NCBI RefSeq assembly: GCF_037893015.1
Contig: NC_133666.1
Location: forward strand, 2,695,467-2,759,466
Reading direction: 5' to 3'
Origin: Macrotis lagotis
Taxonomy: Eukaryota; Chordata; Mammalia; Peramelemorphia; Peramelidae
Length of the DNA stretch: 64,000 nucleotides
Made by a program: the position numbers and the translations under genes. The notes under the pieces were generated by a model. It ran no database searches, had not been told where the DNA came from, and worked only from the letters and a program-made list of their open reading frames with translations. Below are positions 33,601 through 44,107 of the stretch, in pieces. How positions within the stretch are numbered: the stretch's first letter is position 1; the number at the start of each line of letters is the position of its first letter.

Positions 33601-33767
33601 TTTTCCTCAGATGATAGACTGCTATTTAGCTTCCAGGGAGTGCTACCAACTGTCGACTCCTTAAGGAAGCAGTCAGTGTTCAAATAACTCAGGAAATGTT
33701 ACAAAAAATCAAGTCAATAATAACTACTCATTAAGACCCTACTGTATGCTAAGGCCTGTGCAAAACT

Positions 33768-34795
33768 CAGTGGAGCCAAGAAGAGGGATTAGAGGCAGAG
33801 GCCCAGCTGAACTCTCCCAACATTCTCTCAAAAGACTTTAAAATAATGACTCAGATCAAACTTTGGAGTGGCAGAGCCAACAAAAGGTCAGGGTGGGATA
33901 TTTTCTTTGTCCTAAGAAAACTTAGGAGATTGGGAGGAGAGGTCTGAGATAACAGGGTGGAGGCCTATTGGGAGCACCCATAGGCATAGTGGTTGTTTGT
34001 GGTGGTGGTAACTGCAGCAGCAGCTTTAGGAGCTTTCAGCCCAGAGACAGTAAGAGGGTGGACAACTGGTCAGGAAAAGATCATTGTGGATCCTTTGCTA
34101 GTACTGGGTACAGCTGGTGCTCGCTGGTAACTCTATTGCCCATACACAGTTCTGCCTTTCAGTTCCAGGACAGAGAGAATCCTTAGTGCTTGTAGCAGGA
34201 AAGGAACAGGGGCCCTGGTTACAATTCCAGGGTCAAGAGGAGTACTAATGCTTGTAAATGTTGGGGACCAATGACTCTCCCAGGGTAAAGATCAGAATTC
34301 AGACCAGGAGAGCAATGACCACATCTCTTCTTGAATCACTTCACCTTGGAAGTACTGAAAATTTTCAGACTTATTCAGATCTAGCTCTGAAAACAGCAGC
34401 ATGAAAAAATCTGAAGCTTAGGTTAGTGCCTCTCCATTCCCAGGTGAGCAGAGGCCAACTTTAATATTAAGTTCAAAGTCAAGAAATAGTCTAGAAAAAT
34501 GAAAAAACAGTGAAAAAAAGAAACTGACCATAAAAAAATTACTATGGTGACAGGAAAGATCAAGTTACAAACTCAGAAGACGACAATAAAGCAAAAATGG
34601 CTACAAACAAAGCCTTAAAGAAAAATGCAAAGTGGACACAACTACAACAAGAATTCCTGAGAGTTAAAGAAAGAAATGAGAGTGATGCAACAAAATTGTG
34701 AAAAGAGAATTAACAGCTTGGTAAAAGATGCATTAAAAATACTGTCAAACAGAAGCAAAAGGAAACCACTGAAAATCTGCTCGACCAAGAAAGTG
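33768..34795 (+). mobile_element. L1 5' end and start of ORF1, diverged
   Basis: It begins near 'gtggagccaagaagagg' and shares the course of the L1 start at 37389: 'aaataatgac' and 'ggagtggcagagcc', later 'gactgaccataaa..attactatggtgac' and a Lys/Glu-rich stretch that would be ORF1's coiled coil. No intact frame remains. Confidence 0.55.
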
Positions 34796-35014
34796 TAACG
34801 GTCAGCCTTGTGGCTTAGAAATACAAATTTAGGAATACAAAAGATCTGTGGAGTATCTTTTGAAGAGAGAGGAAAGATCAGAAGCAGGGAAACTAATTAG
34901 AATCTTATGACAAGAGTCCAGGCAAGAGGTGGTTAGTGCTTAAACCAGGTAGTGCCCCTGTGAATGGACAAAGATTGTTGAAATTTTACAAAAATTTTCT
35001 TCTCTGAATTCCTG

Positions 35015-35135
35015 ATATTTAGTATTCCTTACAATATTCCATGAATACTATTCTATAGCATTCATGTAACAAAATTTGTTCACTCATTTCCCAATTTGAG
35101 GAAATATAATTTCTTTTCATATTTTTGTTATGTGC
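35015..35135 (-). mobile_element. L1 ORF2 tail fragment
   Basis: 'caatattccatgaatactattctatagcattcatg' and 'cactcatttcccaatttgagg' match the antisense L1 3' region. Confidence 0.45.
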
Positions 35136-35335
35136 TAAGTGTTTTTTCCAAATGTTGTCTTATTTGATCCTCACAACAGTCCAGGGAAGTAGGTGCTATT
35201 ATTTTCCCATTTTACAATTTAGGAAACAGAGGCACAGAAGTTAAATGACTTGCCCAAGGTCACACAACTAAAAAGTGTCTGAGACTGGTTTGAACCCATG
35301 CCTTCCTGACTCCAGGTCCAGTGCTCTATTGTCAT
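35136..35335 (-). mobile_element. MIR element
   Basis: 'atttgatcctcacaacagtccagggaagtaggtgctatta', 'ccattttacaatttaggaaacagaggc' and 'aaatgacttgcccaaggtcacacaac' are a clear antisense MIR. Confidence 0.85.
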
Positions 35336-35343
35336 TGGCTTTC

Positions 35344-35403
35344 TATTATTATTATTATTATTATTATTGTTATTATTATTATTATTAATTTTGTTATTAT
35401 TAT
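35344..35403. repeat. (TTA)n microsatellite
   Basis: About 17 TTA/TTG triplets next to the head of the MIR. Confidence 0.95.
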
Positions 35404-35499
35404 TAAATTTGATGCCTAAGATTTGTCTTAAAATGATTTTTTTATTAATTACTCATTTGAACAATTTTTCAGGTGACTGCTGATAGTTTATTCTTTTTT

Positions 35500-36157
35500 T
35501 TTCTTCAGGAAAACTTCTTTGTACATGCCCTTTACCCTACCAATGCCATTGCTAGGTGTGTACCCCAAGGAGGTCAAAGACAAAGGGAAGATCCCATGTA
35601 TACAAAAATATTTTTGACAGATCTTTTTTAATAGTTCCAGTAGAACTGGAAGAAAGAGTGTTCCCACTATTGTTCTATTAGAAACTAGGAGGAATGGGAA
35701 TTCAGGGAAACGTGGAAGGATTTGCATGAACTGATGCTGAGTGAGATGAGCAGAACCAGAAGAACACTGTCCACCCTAACAGCAACATGGGGGTGAGGAT
35801 CAACCTTGATGGACTTGCACATTCCATCAGTATAGCAATCAGGCACAATTTTGGGGTATCTGTGATGGAGAATCCCATCTGTATCCAGAGAAAGACTTGT
35901 AGAGTTTGAACAAAGACCAAAGACTATTGAATCTAATTTTTATCAATGTTATCCTATTATGTAATTTTGCTATCTCTTTCATTTTTTTTCCTTAAGGATC
36001 TAATTTCTCTTTCAACACATTCAGTTTAGATCAATGTATACCATGGAAACAATGTAAAGACTAACAGACTGCCTTCTTTGTGGGGGGATGGGAGGAGGGA
36101 AGCAAGAGTAGGGGAAAAATTGTAAAATTCAAAATAAAATCTTTAAAAGAAAGGGAA
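35500..36157 (+). mobile_element. L1 3' end with poly(A)
   Basis: Sense landmarks: 'aatgccattgctaggtgtgtaccccaa', 'aaaatatttttgacagatc', 'gatgctgagtgagatgagcagaaccagaagaac', 'atccagagaaagacttgtag' and the 3' UTR 'ccatggaaacaatgtaaagac..gactgccttc'. It ends 'aaaataaaatctttaaaaga'. The element is 5' truncated. Confidence 0.75.
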
Positions 36158-36204
36158 AAAAGGGTGTTCCCATTGGTAGGGCAATTGCTAAACAAATATA
36201 GTTT

Positions 36205-36447
36205 GCTATTCAGTAGTTTCAGTCCTTTCTGACTTTTAATGACCCTATTTGGGGTTTTCATGGCAAATATCCTGGAGTGGTTGCCCTTTCCTTCTCCAGC
36301 TCATGTTAAAGTTGAGGAAACTGAGGTAAACAGGGTTAAATGACATGCCCAGGGTCACATAACTATTAAGTGTATGAGGCTGTATTTGAACTCATTTGCC
36401 TAACTCCAAGTCTGGAAATCTATCCACTTCATGACCACATAGCTGCC
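36205..36447 (-). mobile_element. MAR1-like SINE, full length
   Basis: 'ggggttttcatggcaaatatcctggagtgg', 'ccttctccagctcatgttaaagttgaggaaactgagg' and the head complement 'cacatagctgccc' are in antisense order. Confidence 0.85.
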
Positions 36448-36774
36448 CTCATTATATCTCATTATACCTACCCAAATTTTATTCTGGGAAATCTCCAAAT
36501 ATACCTCACGTGTAGTTTGCATCTAAGTTCTTGTGTTAAAATTGTAGCTTGTTCTGGTTTCCTTGACCTTCCATCCCCTTCTAGTCAGTATAGTGAGTTT
36601 ATAAGAAGCCAATAGAAAACAACAATGGCAGAAATTAATAGCAAAGGGAGACTGGAGCTTCCTTACAAACTGTCCCAAAGATCAAAGGAACATTATTTAC
36701 AAATTATTATCATAGATAAATCAAAGATTAACATCCCAGTAATCTAAACTGAATCAGGGGGAGCCATCTAGATG

Positions 36775-37300
36775 CTACTGTCAGGATTTTTTGTCCTCTG
36801 ATATGGAAATTTCAGGTAAATTCCAGAAGATTATCAAAACACAAATGGGACTGATCATTCTGAGATGTTGTAGACATGTCAACTTTAAAGTTTACTAACA
36901 ATTTTGAGATGTTTTAGATATGTTAATGAATTAACCCAAAGGTGGCACAGTAGTTCGGGGTTCTCCAAAAAACCCTATAAAAAGGGGACCTCAACCTCCA
37001 ACTCCCTCTTCTCTTCCCCTTCCTCTTCCCCACATAGCCTGCCTTCTTCTATCACCATGGGGTGATGTATCACCCATCCCTATACCTTTTGTCTCCATAT
37101 TCTCCCTACCTTATGCTGCTTGACCATCTTTTGTGCTGCTTGCCCCTACTCTCTGCCTTATTGAAGTGTGATTGCAGCCTCACTTCCCACTGCCACCATG
37201 GTCTTTACTAGTAAGTACCCAAAGAATTGGTGTGTCTGTCTCAGTTTCTAATTTTATAAATTAATGATCAATTGCATTTCCATAAAAGGGGATCCTTTTA
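36775..37300 (+). mobile_element. Possible solo LTR (fossil)
   Basis: A TATA box (CTATAAAAAGGGG, near 36975) is preceded by U3-like sequence and followed by a pyrimidine-rich leader. A candidate TG start is at 36779. I could not find matching flanking duplications, so the ends and the family are uncertain. Confidence 0.35.
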
Positions 37301-37388
37301 TGGAAGTTGCCCTACATGAATTCTCCACCTCAACCCCACTGTTCATCTCCTTGACTGGAAGGTAGAGTTTAAAACATATCTCATTTTA

Positions 37389-38905
37389 GGGGGCAGAGCC
37401 AAGATGGCAGAGTAAAGGTAGGGATTTGCATAAACTCTCCCCCAAACCCCTCCAAATACCTTTAAATAATGACCCTAACCAAATTCTAGAATGGCAGACC
37501 TCACAAAAAGTCTAAGTACAACAATTTTCCAGTCCTATACAACTTGGAAGATCTGTGGGAAGGGTTGCTGCACCAGGGTTAGAGAGGAGTGCAAGGCAGC
37601 ATAGGCCACATGGGAGTCAACTGGTCCCAGCAATTCACAAGTAGGAAGAGAGGTGACTGGGTCAGGGGCAGCAGTGGCAGTTTCCAGACCTCTCAACCCA
37701 GAGACTGACAAGGATAACTTTTAAGTCAGCAGGAAAACTCTACCCCCCCCACCCCCCCCGTGAGACTGGAGCACAGTCCAGGACTGGCTTCAGCAGTGTA
37801 GACCTGACCCCAGGAGCCAGGAGCAAGTAGCTGCTTCTAGAGCTCTCAATCCATAGATGGTAAGGGGGTTGGAAGGTGATTACAGCTGTCTCTGAAATCA
37901 CTGAGGCAGGATTCTTGCTTTGTCCATACTCAGATCTGGGATGTAGCCTGGGGCTCCAGTCCCAGGAAAAGGAGCAGAAGCACAACAGAGCTTACCGCCC
38001 CAATGGAGCAGGGACCCTCTTCACAGTTCTGGGGCAGAAAGGAGCAGAGGCTAGGACAGTAGTCATAATCTTTGCTTAAATCACAAGACCCTGGAAGAAT
38101 TGAAAACTTGTAGGTAGGTCCTTAGAAGTATCTCTGAAAACAGCTGCAAAAATCTCCAAAAGCTTGAGACAGTGCACTCCCCCCACCCTGGAAGCAGAGC
38201 CCTACCTCAACAGAGTTAAAATCAAGTCATAGCTGGAGAATGAACAAACAACAGAAGAAAAAAATCTGACCATAGACAGTTACTATGGTGATAAGGAAGA
38301 TCAAAATACACAATCAGAAGAAAATAAAGTCAAAACTTCTACATCCAAAAACCTCCAAGAAAAATATGAATTGGTCTCAGGCCATGGAAGAGTTCAAAAA
38401 GAATTTTGAAAATCAAGTAAAGGAGTCAGAGGTAAAATTGGGAAGAAAAATGAGAACAATACAGGAAAATCATGAAAAAACCCTGGCGATTGAAGGGATG
38501 CTGATCAGTTTGGGAATGGGTAAACAAATGGTGGGATGTGACTATAATGAAATGCTATTTTAAGAAATGATGACCAGGATGCTCTCAGTAAAAAAAAAAA
38601 AAACTTACACAAGAAGATTCAATGAAAAAATGCACTGTATACAAAGCAACAACAATGCTGTAGGATGATCAACTATAAATGCCTTACCTTTTCTCAGCAA
38701 TGCTGTGACCAAAGACAACTCTGGAGGATTTATGGTAAAGAATACTTTTCATCCCAAAGACAGAGCTGATGGTGTCTGGATACAGCTGAAACATACTGTT
38801 TTTTTCTCACTGTATTTTTCTTGAGGTTTTTCCTTCCTTGGTGGGGGATTATGTTTACTCTTATAATATGACTATTGTGGTAATGTAAAAAAAAATAAAA
38901 CCATC
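37389..38905 (+). mobile_element. Internally deleted L1
   Basis: The 5' end GGGGGCAGAGCCAAGATGGC is the standard L1 start. A 5' UTR and the N-terminal part of ORF1 follow, with 'NWSQAMEEFKKNFENQVKES' at about 38365-38425. The frame then jumps directly to the L1 3' end: 'gggatgctgatcagtttgggaatggg', 'gtctggatacagctgaaacatactg' and the 3' UTR with an A-rich tail. Most of ORF1 and nearly all of ORF2 are missing, leaving 1.5 kb with both native ends. The junction lies near 38480-38495. Confidence 0.7.
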
Positions 38906-38989
38906 TTATTTCTCATCTGGCTGCAATACTGTGGGATTTCTCTGACTTTTCCACAATCTCTCCTCTCCCCCTCACCATTGGCTCCAGCT

Positions 38990-39099
38990 TTTCAATTTTC
39001 CTTTTGTGTTTAGAGTGTAAGATCCTTGAAGGCAGAGTTTTTTTTTTTGTTTTTTTTTTGGTATTTGCATCTCCAGTGCTTAGCATATAGTAAGCTCTT
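38990..39099 (+). mobile_element. L2 3' end, split by HAL1
   Basis: 'gtaagatccttgaaggcagag', 'gtatttgcatctccagtgcttagcatatagtaagctctt' is a classic L2 3' end. It resumes after the HAL1 insertion as 'aataaatgcttgtttattt' at 41866-41884. Confidence 0.75.
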
Positions 39100-39290
39100 T
39101 TTTTCATTTAATATTTATTTATTCTCATTTTGTACAAATAATGTTTTTTATACATTAATAAAATATTCTTGTTTAGGAGTAAAGAAAATACTCCCTCCCC
39201 CCCAAAAAATAAAGACTCATTTGAGTGATAAAGTAAAGGGGAGAGAAAAAAATTAAAATTAAAATTAAAAAAAATAATAGTAATAATTGT

Positions 39291-39432
39291 AGGTATGGCC
39301 AGGTGGCATAGTGGACAGAGCACCAGCCCTAGACCCTGGAGCACCCACACCCAAATCCAGCCCCATACACCCAACAATCACCCAGCTGTGTGACATGCAA
39401 GCCACCCCAACCCCACTGCCCTGCAAAAACCA
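39291..39432 (+). repeat. SINE-like module C, second HAL1 copy
   Basis: 'taggtatggccaggtggcatagtggacagagc' to 'ccactgccctgcaaaaacc'. Same position and orientation as 18119-18269. Confidence 0.75.
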
Positions 39433-39482
39433 AAAAAAAAAAAGGAAAAAAAACACAAATAAAAGAAAATAGTAATAATAGT

Positions 39483-39624
39483 AGGGGGCGGCTGGGTGGC
39501 AGACAGAGCACTGGTCCTTGAGCCAGGAGCACCCAGGTCCAAATCCAGCCTCAGACACCCAAAGATCACCCTGTTATGCGGGCCCCAGGCAGGCCACCCA
39601 GCCCCATTTGCCCTGTACCCCCCA

Positions 39625-39631
<7 letters not shown>
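39483..39631 (+). repeat. SINE-like module B, second HAL1 copy
   Basis: 'ggggcggctgggtggcagacagagcactgg' to 'ccccatttgccctgtacccccc'. It is followed by the expanded AAT tract at 39624-39669. Confidence 0.75.

Positions 39632-39669
<38 letters not shown>
39624..39669. repeat. (AAT)n microsatellite
   Basis: About 15 AAT triplets, grown from a short 'aataataata' present at the matching place in the first HAL1 copy. Confidence 0.95.
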
Positions 39670-39851
39670 CGTGCTTCAGTCTGTGTTCCAACACCACCAA
39701 CTCTATCATGGGTGGATCACATTATGATAAGTTCATCACAAAAGTTACTTCCATATTTTCCCACTGTTGCCATTGCTGATCACAACTCCCTCCTTTTATA
39801 TTTCTCCACTACCATGTACTATATTTTCTCTCTCCTTTCACTGACTCTGCT

Positions 39852-39992
39852 GTAGGGTAGCTGAGTGTCTCAGCAGACAGATCCCTGGCCCTGGGGCCAA
39901 GAGATCCCAAGCCCCTATAATGCCCCTTAGGCCCAGCATCCACCTGGCCCTATGGTCCTGGGCAGGCCATCCAATCCCAGCCCCTTGCAAGA
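39852..39992 (+). repeat. SINE-like module A, second HAL1 copy
   Basis: 'tgtagggtagctgagtgtctcagcagacag' to 'cagccccttgcaagaag'. It matches 18661-18803 closely. Confidence 0.75.
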
Positions 39993-40439
39993 AGTAAAAA
40001 AGAAAATGTGTTATATCTGAACACTCTCCCACCATGGTCCATCCTCTCCTCCATCATTCACATCCCCACCCCTTACCCCTGTCCCCACTCCTTCTTACTC
40101 CAGATGTCTATACACTATTGAGTACATATGCTGTTTCCTCTCCTAGCCACCTCTGCTGAGAGCGAAGATTCCCTCATTCCCCCTTGCCTTCCCCCCTTCC
40201 ATATCATTGCAATAGCTCATTGGAATAAAGAAAAATCTTATTATATTAAATATCTTGGCCTATTCCCCTTCTCCTTTTTTTTCTCCCATTACATTTCCCT
40301 TTTTTTCTATTGACTCCATTTTACACCACATTTTATCTTCAAATTCAGCTTTCTCCTGTGCTTCATCTATAGAATGTCCTTCTACCTGCTCTGTTAATTG
40401 AGAAGGTTCACATGAGTATTATCAGTGTCATTTTTCTAT

Positions 40440-41503
40440 ACAGGAATACATGCAGTGCATCATCATTAAGTCCCTCATATTTTCCCCTTCTCTTCCAATC
40501 TCTATGCTTCACCTGAGTCCTGTATTTGAAGATCAAACCTTCTGTTCAGCTCTGGCCATTCCAACAGGAACATTTGAAATCCCCCTGGTTCATTGAAAGT
40601 CCATCTTTTTCCCTGGAAGAGGACATTCAGTTTTGCTGGGTAGTTGATTCTTGGTTGCATTCTAAGCTCTTTTGCCTTCCAGTATATTATATTCCAAGCC
40701 CTATGAGATTTTAATGTATTTGCTGCTAAGTCCTGTGAGATCCTGATTGAAACTCCACAGTATTTGAATTATGTCCTTCTGGTTCCTTGTAATATTTTCT
40801 CTTTGACTTGGGAGTTCTGGAACTTGGCTATAATATTCCTGGGGGTTGGTTTTTTGGGATCTCTTTCTCGGGGGGGGGGATCGGTAGATTCTCTCCATTT
40901 CTATTTTGCCCTCTACTTCTAGGATATCAGGGCAATTTTCCTGTAGTAATTCATTGAAAATGATGTCAAGGCTCTTTTCCTGATCATGACTTTCAGGTGT
41001 TCCAATGATTTCTAAATTATCTTTCCTAAATCTGTTTTCCAGATCAGTTGTTTTTTCAATGAGATGTTTCACATTTTCTTCTAATTTTTTATTCTTTTGG
41101 TTTTGAAGTATTGAGTCCTGATTTCTCATAAATTCAGAAATCTCCCTGAGTTCTATTCTTTGTCTGAAGGATTTGCTTTCCTCACAGAGTCTTCTTATCT
41201 CTTTTTTCCATCTGGCCAATTCTGCTTTTTAAAGCATTCTTCTCCTCAATATCTTTTTGATCTAAGCTGATTTTTGGCATTCTATTTTCTTCAGCATTTT
41301 TTTTGGGATTTCCTTGACTAAGCTGTTGACTTTATTTTCATGTTTTTCCTGCATCTCTGTCATTTCTTTTCCCAGGTTTTCTTCTAACTCCCTCACTTGA
41401 TTTTCAAAGTCTTTTTTGAGCTCTGTCATAGCCTGAGCCCAATTTCTGTTTTTCTTGGAGTCTTTAGATACAGGAGCTTGTGCTTCCTCATCTTCAGATT
41501 GAG
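40440..41503 (-). pseudogene. HAL1 ORF1, N-terminally deleted
   Basis: Recognisable pieces are the coiled coil (NWAQAMTELKKDFENQVREL, near 41435), 'FRQRIELREISEFMRNQDS', 'RKDNLEIIGTPESHDQEKS' and the central RRM region to about 40900. The native ATG region is lost with the upstream deletion. At least two frame changes and a premature stop are present, so no full ORF1 protein could be made. Confidence 0.8.
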
Positions 41504-41900
41504 GTCCCCCCCCTTCCCCCAAGTTGTGCCCAGTACTTCCTGGGGCGTAGGTCAGGAAACTCTCCCGCTGCTGTGAGCAGTGGCTCCCAGTGCCCTGGGG
41601 CTGCTTCTGGGAGGCTGAAGTTATTTCGCTCTGGTGGGCCACCCTTATGGTGGGCAGCCCCTCCAACCTCGGGGAGCAGAGCCTTTCTGCTCTTTTCCAG
41701 GTTACCTTGAGTAGGAGAACTGCCTCACTGGGTCCCTCTGTGGGTTCTGTGTCTCGAAAATTTAGTTAGAGTCCTTAGTTTAGAAGTTTTATGAGAGAGC
41801 ACCTAAGGGATGATCCTCTCTTGTGGCCATCTTGGCTCTGCCCCCCCCCCATATAGTAAGCTCTTAATAAATGCTTGTTTATTTATTAAAAGCAAACTAA

Positions 41901-42043
41901 GTGTCAGCTAAGTGGTGCAGTGGATAGCAAACTGGCCCTGGAGTCAGGAGGACCTGAGTTCAAATGTGATCTCAGATGCTTAATTACCTAGCTGTGTGAC
42001 CTTCAGCAAGTCACTTAACCCTATTGCTTTGCAAAAAAAAATG
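41901..42043 (+). mobile_element. CORE-SINE with 16-bp target duplication
   Basis: Sense copy flanked by ATTAAAAGCAAACTAA at 41885-41900 and 42044-42059. The A and B boxes are intact and the tail is A9. Confidence 0.95.
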
Positions 42044-42576
42044 ATTAAAAGCAAACTAAAATGGTTACATCTCTTAGGGGGTAATTTGCTACTGTCATCA
42101 GCTTGAGCTCCAACCAATTGCTTTCTCCCTATGATTATTAACTGAGAATCATTTAGTTAGCCAGCCTTAAATAGATTTTAGAAAGGGGTTATTTTCTAAG
42201 GTGATACCATAAAATAACTGTATAAGATACCCCCTAAACATCTCTGACACACTCTCCCCCTAGTATATATACAGAGTCTAGGAGAAAGTGGGTTCAAGCT
42301 AAAAAAAAGCAGATGGTGCAAAGGGGCTGTTAAATTCTCTTCCAATTAAAGATGCATATGGAGGAGGAAGACCTGATCAAGACCAAAATAAGGCTCTCTC
42401 CTTCCTTCCCCCTGCTTCCCCCATCCCTTCTTGTGCCTTCTCATGAAGGATATGCTGAAAAGTCTTACTTAGCCCAATTTCTTGGAAAAATAAACACAAC
42501 TTCTCATTTCAGATAATTCTATGCAGTTATTACAGGACCCAAAAGACATAATGAAATCTCAAAGCCAATTGTTTCA

Positions 42577-43136
42577 TGTCAGGGGATAATAGACAGAGTA
42601 CGTGGCCATGAGGAGTTCATCCTGAGAGTCACTGAGACCTGGGACAACAGGAATGTCCATACCAGAGTGCTCTGAACTCAGGAAGGAGCTCTGGCCCTTC
42701 TCTCTCTTTGTTCTCCAGCCTTTCATCCTTATCTTGTTGAATATTCTCAGGAAGGACCTTTTGTCCTTATCCCTCTGCCTTTCATCCTCGTCTTGTTCAA
42801 CTGTCCCAGGAAGGAGTTCTGGTCCTTATCTCTCTACCTTTCATCTTTATCTTGTTGAAGATTCCCCATTTTTCCAGGATACTGACCTTTTGTGGCATGC
42901 CCGTTATACTGCCACAGGCCTGGAGATGAGGGATGCTGATACAAGGGGACTAGGCTTATATATACCCTTATTTCAACTATGTGAGTCAGAGATGTAGCAT
43001 GTACCTGCAATAAACTCCTTGCTTATCTCTCACTGGCTGACTTTCATTATTGAACATGCAGGACATGTCCGGCAGAGCTCCCCGAAGAGTCGTGTGAATT
43101 AGACTGAGACCTGGCTGCCCAGAGTGGACCGCAACA
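42577..43136 (+). mobile_element. Solo LTR (fossil), 6-bp target duplication
   Basis: A 560-bp LTR that starts TGTCAGG and ends GCAACA, flanked by GTTTCA at 42571-42576 and 43137-43142. A TATA-like 'ggcttatatatacc' at about 42955 and AATAAA at 43009 fit the U3-R order. Six-base duplications are typical of class II (ERVK-like) elements, so that class is the best guess. The U3 holds a 59-bp tandem repeat. No internal region is attached, so the provirus was lost by LTR recombination. Confidence 0.8.
42719..42866 (+). repeat. 59-bp tandem repeat in LTR U3
   Basis: Units begin CCTTTCATCC at 42719, 42778 and 42837, the third one partial. Each full unit contains 'aggaagga' and 'tccttatc'. A half unit precedes them at 42677. 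Confidence 0.85.
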
Positions 43137-43502
43137 GTTTCACAATCTCTTTTTTGGACTGTTGGACTGTTTTCACTTCAGGCAATGCCTTTCAACCATT
43201 TTTGATTGAGACATTTTGTCACCTAGTTAGAGTATTGGGCTAAAATGTGGAGGGTTGTTTTTTGACTCCATCTTTACAATAAGGATGGCATATTACAAAT
43301 ATTTATCAGAATTTCTTTCAATACAACTCTTTCTCAGAGTTTTTATCCCATTATTTCCCTAATGGTAAATATATTAACACACCAGAATAATCTGTTTGTT
43401 TGGTTCCAGTACATGTACCTGTCCTTGACAGGACCCAAGGAGTTATAGACTATTCTCTAAAACCATTTTTGGATTATAATTTCACTTCTCTAAGACTGTG
43501 CT

Positions 43503-43560
43503 ATTTATTTATTTATTTATTTGTTTGTTTGTTTGTTTGTTTGTTTGTTTGTTTATTCAT
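43503..43560. repeat. (TTTA)n(TTTG)n microsatellite
   Basis: Four-base repeats forming the expanded tail of the adjoining antisense SINE. Confidence 0.95.
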
Positions 43561-43708
43561 TTTAGGATTTTGCAAGGCAAATGGGGTTAAGTGGCTTGCC
43601 CAAGGCCACACAGCTAGGTAATTATTAAGTGTCTGAGACCGGATTTGAACCCAGGTACTCCTGACTCCAGGGCTGGTGTTCTATCCACTATGCCACCTAG
43701 CCACCCCT
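43561..43708 (-). mobile_element. CORE-SINE, full length
   Basis: Antisense copy with 'taggattttgcaaggcaaatgg' to 'ccacctagccacccc'. Very close to the consensus. Confidence 0.94.
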
Positions 43709-43950
43709 TTGTCCCTTGTTCTTGAAGAAGACCATGACATTAGAAATCTGATGTAAAGACTTGCAAATGAATAGGATTTAACTGAGACAGGAATGTGCAA
43801 GTTCACTAGCCTCACTCTCCTCTAGAGCCTTCTGGGTCCAGTGGCAAGATATGGATCAAGATGGCTGGAGATGAACTTTAGTATAGAGGGCAGTATATGT
43901 GATCTTGGGCAAGTCACTTAATGTAATGCCTTGCAAAACTAAATAAATAA
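43709..43950. mobile_element. RTE-tailed SINE remnants
   Basis: 'cttgttcttgaagaagaccatgacatta', 'agcctcactctcctctagagccttctgggtccagtggc' match the RTE-derived tail. It then passes into 'gtgatcttgggcaagtcactt..ccttgcaaaact', a SINE end in the opposite sense, so the piece is a mosaic. Confidence 0.6.
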
Positions 43951-43957
43951 ATAAACA

Positions 43958-44107
43958 ATTTTTTTTTTGATTTAAGGGAATGGTGTTAAGTGACTTGCGC
44001 AAGGTCACACAGCTAGGTTCATTATGAAGTGTCTGAGGTTGGATTTGAACTCTGGTCCTCCTGACTCCAGGGCTACTACTCTATCCACTGCACCACCTAG
44101 CTGCCCC
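43958..44107 (-). mobile_element. CORE-SINE, full length
   Basis: Antisense copy from the T10 tail through 'aagtgacttgcgcaaggtcacacagctagg' to 'cacctagctgcccc'. Confidence 0.93.

Larger units (their letters stand above)
39100..41849 (-). mobile_element. HAL1 (half-L1), second copy
   Basis: Flanked by CATATAGTAAGCTCTT at 39084-39099 and 41850-41865. It has the same layout as the copy at 17.9 kb: L1-type 5' end, ORF1, a 3' UTR with three SINE-like modules, and no ORF2. It is about 440 bases shorter. A stretch covering part of the 5' UTR and the ORF1 start is missing, with the junction at about 41503, where sequence equivalent to 20305-20780 of the first copy is lost. The spacer after module B is expanded to (AAT)n. 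The element sits in an L2 tail. Confidence 0.87.

Noticed and set aside
36940-37260. TATA box followed by a leader and 'gccaccatgg'
   Set aside because: The ATG in this good context (37197) opens only a few codons. The setting looks like an LTR and not a host gene promoter.
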